Shown here: in pieces, positions 21,002 through 30,415 of the stretch
Position numbering within the stretch: the stretch's first letter is position 1
Layout: each line of letters opens with the position of its first letter
Notes under the pieces: model-generated
Databases searched by the model: none
The model's input: only the letters and a program-made list of their open reading frames with translations
What the model was told of the DNA's origin: nothing
Made by a program: the position numbers and the translations under genes
Assembly (NCBI GenBank): GCA_903857265.1
Contig: CAIODZ010000015.1
Location: forward strand, 1-64,000
Direction of reading: 5' to 3'
Length of the DNA: 64,000 nucleotides
Source of the DNA: an uncultured Phycisphaerales bacterium
GTDB taxonomy: Bacteria > Planctomycetota > Phycisphaerae > Sedimentisphaerales > Anaerobacaceae

Positions 21002-22222
21002 ATGGAAACCATCAAAAAGTTAACCTTAATCACAGTCCTGTTGACCGGGATGGCAAACTCAGTCAAAGCAGCTATTGACCCAAACCAGCAAACCGTAGTG
21101 GCGGGCAATAACAAATTCGCCCTTGAGCTTTACGGCAAACTCGAAAGCCAGCAGGGCAATCTGTTCCTGTCGCCATACAGCATATCGACGGCTTTGGCGA
21201 TGACCTGCGCGGGAGCGAGAGGCCAAACAGAAAAACAGATGGCCGAGGCCCTTTGTTTTGCGCCTATGAAAAACGAGCAGTTTCATAAGGTGTTCGGCGA
21301 AATCATCAAACAATTGAACGCTTCGGGCGAAAAAGGCGGCTATGAGCTGGTAGTAGCAAACGCGTTATGGGGGCAAAAGGATTATAAATTCCTGCCAGAG
21401 TTTTTGACGCTTGTCAGGGAAAACTACGGGGGCGATTTGCAGCAGGTTGACTTCGCAGCACAGACCGAGGAGGTCCGAAAGACAATCAACGCCTGGGTGG
21501 AAAGCAAAACCAAAGACAAGATAAAGGAGCTAATCAAGCCGGGGATGCTCGATTCGATGACCCGGCTTGTCTTGACAAACGCCATTTACTTCAAGGGCAA
21601 ATGGGCAAGCCCGTTCAAACCGGAACGCACACAGGATTCGCCGTTCGTTCTTCTGGACGGTCAAAAGGTAAATGTCCCAACGATGAACCAGACGAGCAAA
21701 TTCGGCTATATGGAAACCAATGACATTTGGGTATTGGAAATGCCTTATGTGAATAACGATTTGTCGATGGTCATTTTGCTTCCTAAAAAGGTTGATGGCA
21801 TCAAAGACCTTGAAAAAGAGCTCGTTTCTGACAATCTCGCCGGCTGGCTTGCCAGGATTCACAAGCGGGAAGTGCAGGTCTTTTTCCCAAGGTTCAAGAT
21901 GGCAAGCGAGTTTGGGTTAGCCAAGGTACTCAGTGCAATGGGAATGCCGGACGCGTTTTCGGGAAAGGCGGATTTTTCCGGTATGACAGGCAACCGTGAC
22001 CTCTTCATATCGGCTGTGGTTCACAAAGCATACGTCGATGTCAACGAAGAGGGAACCGAGGCGGCGGCAGCAACCGGCGTTACCATGAAATTAACCTCGA
22101 TCCGCGAACCATTGCCGGTTTTCAGGGCTGACCACCCGTTTATCTTTTTGATTCGCGATAATCAGACGGGTAGCATCTTATTTTTGGGCAGAGTGACAAA
22201 TCCTGCTTCGAAAGATAATTAA
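21002..22222 (+). CDS. Secreted serpin-family protease inhibitor
   Basis: SxxS..NLFLSPYSISTALAMTCAGARGQT; hinge DVNEEGTEAAAATGVTM; DHPFIFLIRDNQTGSILFLGRVTNP; SD gggagg before ATG 21002. Confidence 0.95.
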   Translation: METIKKLTLITVLLTGMANSVKAAIDPNQQTVVAGNNKFALELYGKLESQQGNLFLSPYSISTALAMTCAGARGQTEKQMAEALCFAPMKNEQFHKVFGEIIKQLNASGEKGGYELVVANALWGQKDYKFLPEFLTLVRENYGGDLQQVDFAAQTEEVRKTINAWVESKTKDKIKELIKPGMLDSMTRLVLTNAIYFKGKWASPFKPERTQDSPFVLLDGQKVNVPTMNQTSKFGYMETNDIWVLEMPYVNNDLSMVILLPKKVDGIKDLEKELVSDNLAGWLARIHKREVQVFFPRFKMASEFGLAKVLSAMGMPDAFSGKADFSGMTGNRDLFISAVVHKAYVDVNEEGTEAAAATGVTMKLTSIREPLPVFRADHPFIFLIRDNQTGSILFLGRVTNPASKDN

Positions 22223-23328
22223 CTTCGCCTGTTCGCCCGGTAAAGCATAAAAAATATCCAGCCAATTATCACGATTGTCATTGGCAGAATCACTATAACC
22301 GGATTTATCTTTATACCGAGGTTCCACATAATAGTAAGATACTGGACAAGCGACATAAATATGGACATCAGAACAAGCAAACTGCCGAACAATTTCCTGA
22401 AACCTTCGATATTCGCCCATACAGATGCGACCCGTGGCACGACAATCACAACAATAATAAAAACTGTTAAAATGGCCGGAATCATAATCATTCCCGGCAA
22501 TTTCGGCATATAACCATCCACTTGGCCGTGACCATTCCAGTGTGTCGCCATTTGCTCGGGCATCCACGGATAAAAATACGCGCTCACGGCAAACATAACT
22601 AAAAGCAGACAAATCGTAATTAACTCGGTTTTAGAAGGCAAAAACCATATTGCTTTTTTATCGCCGACAAGGTCTGCATACTCGGACGGCGGGCCCATCT
22701 CCGTAATAATCCTTTGAAAATTCTCCCAGGTTCGCCGCTGCGGCTCAAGTTCGGCAAATCGCCTGTCCAGGTGACTGCTCACATCGGCGAGGATTTCGAA
22801 ACTTTGAGGATGCCTTGCTGCTGACAACGCCTGCTCCACTCTTTTTAGATAATCCGCTTTTGCCTCAGCCCACATCGGAGAGACCTCGTTTGCGCCAAAA
22901 CCACGTACACTACTATTAAGTGCTTCTACGAGACGTTCCGGTTCATCGGTCCCGACATACATTTTTTTGCCGGATTTCAGGACAACCGTTACCGCCTTCA
23001 TCCCCGAAACGTTATACAACCAGCCTCCCGGACCATAATGAATACCCCAGCCGAAGATGACTCCTTTGAACGGCTCACAATAAGTAATCCGCTCAAGCGG
23101 AACCGTCTTCCAGAAAATTCCCGGCCCGAACCAGAACCTCAGGAAACCATCTTTTATTTCAACGGTCAACTTATAACCAAAAACAAAAAGAAAGATGCCT
23201 ATTGCGCCTATAGGCATCCATAGCGGCCAAAGACCATAGGCAAAAACAATCGCTCCAATCGTAATCAGAATTAAACCGACGATAATCTGTAAATACCCCG
23301 GCTGGCTGTGCCTGTATTGAGCATTCAT
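22219..23328 (-). CDS. DUF1648-domain membrane protein (PadR-linked)
   Basis: MPEQMATHWNGHGQVDGYMPK DUF1648 motif; multiple TMs; overlaps padR-like gene by 4 bp. Confidence 0.82.
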   Translation of the reverse strand: MNAQYRHSQPGYLQIIVGLILITIGAIVFAYGLWPLWMPIGAIGIFLFVFGYKLTVEIKDGFLRFWFGPGIFWKTVPLERITYCEPFKGVIFGWGIHYGPGGWLYNVSGMKAVTVVLKSGKKMYVGTDEPERLVEALNSSVRGFGANEVSPMWAEAKADYLKRVEQALSAARHPQSFEILADVSSHLDRRFAELEPQRRTWENFQRIITEMGPPSEYADLVGDKKAIWFLPSKTELITICLLLVMFAVSAYFYPWMPEQMATHWNGHGQVDGYMPKLPGMIMIPAILTVFIIVVIVVPRVASVWANIEGFRKLFGSLLVLMSIFMSLVQYLTIMWNLGIKINPVIVILPMTIVIIGWIFFMLYRANRRS

Positions 23329-23663
23329 AATCCGGTTCCTTTCCTGATAGATTCCAAACTGCTGATAAGCTGGTCCCAGTGCCTGTTCATATTTTCAAGG
23401 GTTTTTTGGCCGGCCACGGTAAGCTGAAAATATTTTCTCGGCGGGCCGTCGGTAGAAAGTTGCGAGTAGCTTGTTACCAAACCATCGGTTTCCAAGCGGG
23501 CAAGAACCGGATAGATATTGCCCTCACGAATCTGCAAACCTTCGATGCGTTTCATTGTTTGCACCATTTCGTAGCCGTGCGATGGGCCGCGATTGAGAAG
23601 GTTAAGGACAACGATATCCAATAGCCCCTTGCGAAGCTGCGTTTGCCAGTTTTCAAGATTCAT
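23325..23663 (-). CDS. PadR-family transcriptional regulator
   Basis: LLDIVVLNLLNRGPSHGYEMVQTM...LQIREGNIYPVLARLETDGLV...GPPRKYFQLTVAGQ. Confidence 0.95.
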   Translation of the reverse strand: MNLENWQTQLRKGLLDIVVLNLLNRGPSHGYEMVQTMKRIEGLQIREGNIYPVLARLETDGLVTSYSQLSTDGPPRKYFQLTVAGQKTLENMNRHWDQLISSLESIRKGTGL

Positions 23664-23718
23664 AATCTTATCCCAACATCCATTTGTTCAATCATAATTA
23701 GAATTTGTATTCTTCCAG

Positions 23719-23737
23719 TATACTACATTGTAGTATA
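23719..23737. promoter_or_regulatory. PadR-type operator candidate, perfect 9-1-9 palindrome
   Basis: TATACTACA-T-TGTAGTATA, 56 bp upstream of the padR start; on the minus strand it lies just downstream of TTGACA. Confidence 0.75.
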
Positions 23738-24219
23738 TCGTCTTGTCAAGAAGTTTTTATAAATATTTTCAAAAAGTTGGCTTTGGGTACTATTACTACC
23801 TTCCTGTTTTATAGTTTCGAGGCGATATCAAGCCCGATTTTCTCTACTGAAACGAAGGATATGTTGCTTTTTGTAAACATTGCCGTTGACATATTGCAAC
23901 CTTAACTGGTATGGCACGGCGGCAAGGTATAACTGAAAAATGGCGGGAAAGCCGTAAATTCGGACTATCGCATAGCCGTTGTTTTTTGGCAACGCCCAGC
24001 CCCAAACCTCAAACAGGTTGCACTCGTGAATAGTCAAACAAAACTCAAGGTCAATACAAAAAACGCCGGTTTTGAGCCATTTTCGCAACCGGATAAATCA
24101 TCACAACAAATACTGATAAAACTTTGCAGCGAGTATGCGTTTTGCACGTATAAAGATAAGACAGTGCCGATGAAGGAGCAGCAGGCAACGCTGATTTGAG
24201 ATTTTGCGAGGGTACTGAG

Positions 24220-24486
24220 ATGGATGAAGCACGGCTGGCAGATGAATTGAACGAGCTGGTAAAGCAATTCGGAGGAGCTTCAGACCCCACATCGAAACGC
24301 CTTGAAGTCCTTGCCAAAAAGGCGGAAGTAAACCAGAAAGAACTACAGGCGAGTGTCGATTGCCTGCGTGAATCGCTCGACTACCTGCGGGTTTGCATAA
24401 AATACCTGTTATTGGATATTGAGGCCACCCGCCGGGAAAACGACTACCTGCAAAAGCTGCTCAAGGATAAAGACCGGGAAGAATAA
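24220..24486 (+). CDS. Small coiled-coil hypothetical protein
   Basis: MDEARLADELNELVKQFGG...; start chosen at 24220. Confidence 0.55.
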   Translation: MDEARLADELNELVKQFGGASDPTSKRLEVLAKKAEVNQKELQASVDCLRESLDYLRVCIKYLLLDIEATRRENDYLQKLLKDKDREE

Positions 24487-24554
24487 TTCCGCCGGACGCA
24501 CAATCATCCTTTGTGAGCAATAATCCCTTTTTTCCTTTGCCGCAATCCGTCTGT

Positions 24555-26546
24555 CTATTTGCCGGACGGCGCCACGGGCATCGGCTGGCCCGGGGCCATT
24601 TGACGCGGGGACTGCTTTTGCATACCCTGATTCATCTGGCCCGGCTGCTGCTGCATCTGTTGCTGCATCATCATCTGAAACGCCGTCATCATCTCTGAAA
24701 GGTGCTCTTTGGTTAATGCGAAATCGATTGTTAATGAGCCGTTATCGATTTTGTGCGCGAAGACAAGATTGCTTTTGCTTGGCACATCAGGCATCGTAAA
24801 GGGTAACTGGGGAGAAAACGCCTGCATCATTTTCATCAAACGCAGATAGTTATAAGTAACTATAGCGTCCTTGCTGCCGGCGTCCGGGATAACGGCAATC
24901 GCCTTTTGCATTTCCGAGCAGACCTGCGCGGGAGCGCCTGCCTTTACCTGGTCGATGAGCTTGTAAACAGCGTTGGGGTCGCCTGATATCCTGCACACCC
25001 ATAAGCCGTTGACAATCGCCCAGCGGTATTCAAAGCCGCCGCCGTACATAGCTTCAAGCACTTTGGCCTGGGGCGAGTTGGTATCAGTATATTTCATAGA
25101 TAACTTGGCGGCGTCTATTGAAACGCCCTTGTAATTTTCTGCGCCGCGTTTGAGGGTAAAGCCGGTTTCCATACCCATACCCTTGTAGAGGTCGTTAAAT
25201 GAGCTGCCGGTCCAGAGCTGGACAAATTCATCACTAACTTTGTTAAACTTATTAACATCTTTTACCTCAAGGACATATTTTGCGTCGAAGCAGGGCTTTG
25301 CGTTGGGGTCAACCTTGAACGAGCAGACAACAAAGTCGCCAATTGAATCAACTAAATCATCGAGGATATTTTTGGTTTTAATGATGTTGGGGTCATTGGC
25401 GTCTTTTCCTGACATCATCGCCATCAGGTCAACGCACTTGGCGTTGAGTTTTTTATACGCCGTATGATTTATCCGCCCGACACAATTCATTGCCGCGCCA
25501 TCCTCGGTGTAGCCGATAAGCGGGTTATTCTTGGCGGCACCATCGGCGACGAGCATTCCGGCCATTTCGGTCCCGGGCAGGGCATCCAAACCAACCCTGA
25601 AATTGAGCACGGCGGGTTTCGGATTACAGGAAAGCGTAATTGACTTCGACTGCTGCGTAAAATCTTTGGCGTAACCGCCTAAGGCATTCGCGAAGCCGGC
25701 CATAAACGCCGGGCTTTTCTGCATCTGTGCCTTTTGGGTTTTCATGGACTCAATCTGGGTATCAAAGCTGGCAATCATCGGGTTGTTGGGGTCTTTGGCG
25801 ACCATCTGTTGTTTAGTCTTTTCAAGAGTATCGATGTTGGACTGGATGGACATTCCCGGGTCGGCTAAGTGCTTTCTCATTTCCTCCAGACCGTCGGAGA
25901 TTTGTTTTTTGTAAACCGACGAGATTTTCACCATATTCGCGTAGGCCCATATCGGCTCAGTTGATGACTGTTTGACCTGTGCGGCATCGAGAGACGACGC
26001 CAAACTGGTTGTTTTTGCGCCAGCGATTGTCGCGGCCATAGCGCTGAGTTTGCGGTAATCCTTCGACATAAGCGCAAACGAGTTGACCTTTTTAATGAAA
26101 AATTGCCCTGAAGGCCCCATTCCAACGGCTGATATGCCATTGGAGTCAGCCGGACTGACGTGGAAGTTGGGGTCGGTAAGCTGGGCATAATCGGTAACGG
26201 GCAGCAGGATGTAAAAGTCCGGTTCCTTATCGCCTGATTCGGCTGTTGCAAACGCCGCAAAAATGCCGTTGACGTCAAAACCCTTAAGTTCGAAGTTGCC
26301 GAACATCATACCGAGCTGGCCCTTAATCATACTGCCGGTTGACACCGGTATCGGCGAGACGCCCATAAGATACTGGTCGAGATTGCCTGTGGCTTGATTG
26401 AGATTGTTAATCCGGACACAGAAAATGGAGTCCGCGGGAATTATACTGAGCACCGCGTCGCCTTTGTCCGCCCCCTGCACAAATGCCGGGACACATAAAG
26501 CTAATATGATTGCTGCGAGTGTTGTTGAAATCGTGCGTCTGAACAT
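24555..26546 (-). CDS. Large secreted hypothetical protein, Gln/Met-rich C-terminus
   Basis: Signal peptide TTLAAIILALCVPAFVQGA; C-term MMMQQQMQQQPGQMNQGMQKQ. Confidence 0.75.
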   Translation of the reverse strand: MFRRTISTTLAAIILALCVPAFVQGADKGDAVLSIIPADSIFCVRINNLNQATGNLDQYLMGVSPIPVSTGSMIKGQLGMMFGNFELKGFDVNGIFAAFATAESGDKEPDFYILLPVTDYAQLTDPNFHVSPADSNGISAVGMGPSGQFFIKKVNSFALMSKDYRKLSAMAATIAGAKTTSLASSLDAAQVKQSSTEPIWAYANMVKISSVYKKQISDGLEEMRKHLADPGMSIQSNIDTLEKTKQQMVAKDPNNPMIASFDTQIESMKTQKAQMQKSPAFMAGFANALGGYAKDFTQQSKSITLSCNPKPAVLNFRVGLDALPGTEMAGMLVADGAAKNNPLIGYTEDGAAMNCVGRINHTAYKKLNAKCVDLMAMMSGKDANDPNIIKTKNILDDLVDSIGDFVVCSFKVDPNAKPCFDAKYVLEVKDVNKFNKVSDEFVQLWTGSSFNDLYKGMGMETGFTLKRGAENYKGVSIDAAKLSMKYTDTNSPQAKVLEAMYGGGFEYRWAIVNGLWVCRISGDPNAVYKLIDQVKAGAPAQVCSEMQKAIAVIPDAGSKDAIVTYNYLRLMKMMQAFSPQLPFTMPDVPSKSNLVFAHKIDNGSLTIDFALTKEHLSEMMTAFQMMMQQQMQQQPGQMNQGMQKQSPRQMAPGQPMPVAPSGK

Positions 26547-26694
26547 TGTATTGCCTCCCTAAATTAATTGTTTTATTTTTTATGTGGACAAGTTCAACTT
26601 CGCGGTATTTATACACACAAAACTGATGTCCTGCAAGAAAATCGTGGATAATTCCGGCTTTAAGAAACTGAGCCGACTCGTGCAATAATTTTGT

Positions 26695-29600
26695 CTAATT
26701 TTGCTCGGCGTAAAGAATCGCAACTTCTTCCTCACTCAAAGCCCGGTTGTAAATGCGCACTTCGTCAATTATGCCTTTAAACAAGGAATAGGGATAATAA
26801 TTCATGCCAATAATTAATGGAACATTCCGGCTAATATCAGCGTTAGAGATAAACTGCCGGTCAAGAGAACCATCCACATAAATAGCGTGGTTTACCCCAT
26901 CTTTTGTGTAAACGATATGGTGCCATACATTGTTAATAGTGTTAACACTGAAAGTCACATTTCTATAACCACCCTGACTGTTATCACCAATTACTATACT
27001 TCTCGAATATAGCATATACCATGTTCCAGAACTTAATAATGAGCCGTAACGATTGGATACCAAAGCCCCAGATGTGGAAGTTTTCATCCAGACACTTACG
27101 GTGATATTGTCATAATTACTTGGCCCGCTTCCGCAATTGACATAATCATCGACACCATCAAAGTTTAATCCACCCCCTATTTTCCCGCTTGTCCAGGCTG
27201 GACCACCGACCAGATTCCCATCGCTGTGACCAGCCGAATCATAAGCAATTATTCCATTGGCCTCGTCAAATTTCCACCATGCTGCAAGACCATAACTGGT
27301 ATTAGGTTCGGAACAAGTAGTAAAACTCCAGATATTACCTTTTGTGATGTTTACGTCTTTCAATTCATCTATACGCCAATAGTAAGTTGCCAAATACTCA
27401 AGACCGTTGGAGTTAAAGTTGTTAGTGTCCCAGTGATTAACATCCTGATTACCCATATATTCACTGGAACTGCATACGGCGACATTAACATCGTTATAAT
27501 TGGTACCAAAATATACATCATGTGAACTGGCATACGTCGCAGCCGACCATCTAAGAACAGGGTGTTTAGTTACATTCCGCAGGGCGTCTGATGGCTGCGG
27601 ATCCATCGCTTTTCCTAATGGGGCCACTTTAAAGCCCCAGACGTCGCCTTTTGTCATGCAATCCACGGCTACCTCGTCGATACGCCAATAATAAATTGTG
27701 TTTAGATCCAGGCCGGCAGGCGCATAGTTGTTTGTATTCCACGTATTCGAAATCTGGCTGCCAACAAACTGAGCTGATGAAGTATCTGCGCTGCTTATAT
27801 TGTTAAAGTCGATACCGAAATATATATCGTGTGAGGCACAGCTTTGGCCGGGCGACCATTGCAAAATTACGTTCCTGTTTATGATAACAAGATCGTCAGC
27901 CGGATTAGGAGAGATCGCTTTGGCGACAAAACAGGTCTGCCAGTTACCAGCCATGACTGCGAAATCAAAAAAATCAACGACTCTATCACCATCCGGCCAA
28001 GGTGAAATATCCGCAGAGCAGCGGAGAATCCCCGCTTTGAGCCATTGTTCGGCAAAATCAAGTAAATCACTAATGTTCTTTGTAACACCCCATTGGTTTG
28101 CGAATATGGCAAAGTCAGCAAAATCGACGGTTCCATCGCCCCCAAGGGGCGCTAAATCCGCTGGGATTTCATTAAAGAGCCACTGATCGCACAGCGATAC
28201 AAGGTCTTCAATACCCACGACCCCGGGACATGCGGTATCACCGGGCAGATATTGCCAATATAATCTGGGATATTCTAAACCATCGTTACACAGCCACCAA
28301 AAATCGTTGACGCCATTTGCCGTCTCACCGACAAAATCCCAGCCGACGAAACTTGCCCGCATTTTCATTTGTGCATCCGTTAGCGGTGTCCCGCACCCGC
28401 ACTCATTATCCGGCCCGCTTGTGATAAGATAATAACAATTGCTGAAGGTACCATTATTGTTCCAACCAACCAGACCGCCGGGGACAAACGTACCAGTGAC
28501 AGTGCCTCTTGTATAGCAATTACTGATATTGCTGTCGTTCCGCCCCACAAGTCCACCGATATACCCATCGCCGGAAACAGCACCTGTAGAATAACAATCG
28601 CTGATATTGCCGCCGTTTTCTCCTACCAGCCCGCCGAGGGTGGTTGAAGTATATACGGAATAGATATTACCTGTCGAATAACAATTTTTAATATTACCAC
28701 CGCTCCAGTTATATCCTACCAAGCCACCCAGACATTGCGAACCATATCCGCAATTAACATCGCCCATTGAATAGCACTTCTCAATACTGCCGTTGTTAGC
28801 TCCCACGAGTCCGCCGAAGTCATTTGAATACTCATCTACGCTATAGACCATACCCATCGCATGACAACTACTGATACTACCACTATTTACTCCAACCAGT
28901 CCGCCAAAATAGTTGCATTGATCTCCTGCATTGACGGCACCCGTCGAATAGGAATTACTGATACTGCCTGTCGAGTTATTTCCCACCAGCCCACCGATGT
29001 ATTCCACGAACCATTCGGCTGTAACAGTGCCCGTCGAACAACAATTGCTGATGCTGCCGCCGTTATTTTGGCCTACAAGTCCGCCGAGATATTTTGCATG
29101 ATCTGGGCATGATATGGCGCTTGCCGAATAACAATTGCTGATACTACCGGAGTTGTGCCGTCCAACCAGTCCGCCACCGCTATCGTTACTAGAAGCAGTG
29201 CCTGTAGAGTAGCAATTGCTGATATCGCCGTAGTTAGATGCCACCAACCCACCGACAACTTCACCATTAGTGACGGCATTTGTCGAATTGCAATCGCTGA
29301 TAGTTCCGTAGTTTCGTCCCACCAGCCCGCCTGCCCAATACCCGCTTGCGTTGGTGCCTGTCGAATAACAATTGCTGATAGTTCCGTAATTATCCCCCGC
29401 CAGCCCGCCGATAACCGACCCATTTGTGACAGTACCTTTAGAACAGCAATTGCTGATATATCCGTAGTTCTGTCCCGCCAGCCCGCCGATGCAAGAAGAA
29501 CCCTTAACTGAACGATTTTCAAGGCAAAGGTTTTTGATTTGACAGTTGGAACCGATATAGCCAAACAGACCGATGTAGCTATTGCTGCCGCCGTTTATCG

Positions 29601-29922
29601 TCAAATTTGTAATTTTATGCCCTGCCCCGTCGAAAACACCGTTAAATATCCCTCCGCCTTGAGGCGCAATTACAGCGGTAGTAAATGTGCCGGAGGGACC
29701 GAGGTTGATATCTGCTGTAAGTATGAAGCAGCTGTTATAGTCATCGATATTGACAGCCATGGTTAACAAATCATCAGCAGAACTGATTTGGTATGGATTG
29801 TTCGGTTCGCCTGTCCCGCCGGAGTATTTGGCAGAACAGGGGCTGACCATGGCGAAGGTTAGAAAAACTAAAACGGCTAATAAAACCCTATGTTTCTTAT
29901 TCGACGGCAGCGTGTTTTTCAT
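26695..29922 (-). CDS. Secreted GLUG-repeat / dockerin-like / LamG-domain giant protein (paralogue 1)
   Basis: Many GGLVGxNxGxISNCYSTG repeats; VVGIEDLVSLCDQWL and VDFADFAIFANQW segments; C-terminal LamG (WWKFDEANGIIAYDSAG...IIDEVRIYNRALSEEEV). Confidence 0.9.
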   Translation of the reverse strand: MKNTLPSNKKHRVLLAVLVFLTFAMVSPCSAKYSGGTGEPNNPYQISSADDLLTMAVNIDDYNSCFILTADINLGPSGTFTTAVIAPQGGGIFNGVFDGAGHKITNLTINGGSNSYIGLFGYIGSNCQIKNLCLENRSVKGSSCIGGLAGQNYGYISNCCSKGTVTNGSVIGGLAGDNYGTISNCYSTGTNASGYWAGGLVGRNYGTISDCNSTNAVTNGEVVGGLVASNYGDISNCYSTGTASSNDSGGGLVGRHNSGSISNCYSASAISCPDHAKYLGGLVGQNNGGSISNCCSTGTVTAEWFVEYIGGLVGNNSTGSISNSYSTGAVNAGDQCNYFGGLVGVNSGSISSCHAMGMVYSVDEYSNDFGGLVGANNGSIEKCYSMGDVNCGYGSQCLGGLVGYNWSGGNIKNCYSTGNIYSVYTSTTLGGLVGENGGNISDCYSTGAVSGDGYIGGLVGRNDSNISNCYTRGTVTGTFVPGGLVGWNNNGTFSNCYYLITSGPDNECGCGTPLTDAQMKMRASFVGWDFVGETANGVNDFWWLCNDGLEYPRLYWQYLPGDTACPGVVGIEDLVSLCDQWLFNEIPADLAPLGGDGTVDFADFAIFANQWGVTKNISDLLDFAEQWLKAGILRCSADISPWPDGDRVVDFFDFAVMAGNWQTCFVAKAISPNPADDLVIINRNVILQWSPGQSCASHDIYFGIDFNNISSADTSSAQFVGSQISNTWNTNNYAPAGLDLNTIYYWRIDEVAVDCMTKGDVWGFKVAPLGKAMDPQPSDALRNVTKHPVLRWSAATYASSHDVYFGTNYNDVNVAVCSSSEYMGNQDVNHWDTNNFNSNGLEYLATYYWRIDELKDVNITKGNIWSFTTCSEPNTSYGLAAWWKFDEANGIIAYDSAGHSDGNLVGGPAWTSGKIGGGLNFDGVDDYVNCGSGPSNYDNITVSVWMKTSTSGALVSNRYGSLLSSGTWYMLYSRSIVIGDNSQGGYRNVTFSVNTINNVWHHIVYTKDGVNHAIYVDGSLDRQFISNADISRNVPLIIGMNYYPYSLFKGIIDEVRIYNRALSEEEVAILYAEQN

Positions 29923-30415
29923 TTCTCATCCTCTTATCAATTATATCACTAATTCCGTATCATATTGAGCCGAAAAAATCAAGGGGAAACCGCTCAAACC
30001 GCGGTATGCCGGGCCGGGCGGTGAAATAGCCGCAAATAGTCAAAAAATACGTCACCGAGGCACTTTTTTCGAGCGAAAAAGCGTATTTAGCTGGAAAGTC
30101 AGGTATTGTTTTAGTCGATATCAAGGCAGTATTAGCAGGGCATGGTCCGGTACTCGTCTCGGCGAAGGCAAGAGTAAGCTCAGATAACCCGACTAAGCCC
30201 TGATAATACCAGTAATTAACCTGTTGCAGACGGGCCGAGCCGCAGCCGGGAATGAACAATGAAGCCGATTCGGCAATAGAATATAGAAGGAAAGGCCTGT
30301 GCAACGAGCGGCAATCATTGACAGAACGAGCAAACAGAGTAGAATGGTAACTACGGAGAACACAAAGGGCCAAGGCGTTTGACAAACTTTGAATATTGCA
30401 AACTCGAGGTAAAAG

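Noticed and set aside
29073-29564. 163-aa ORF antisense/alternate frame in the GLUG protein, and similar repeat-rich ORFs (29155..29511, 39818..40033)
   Set aside because: Alternate-frame readings of DNA-level GLUG repeats
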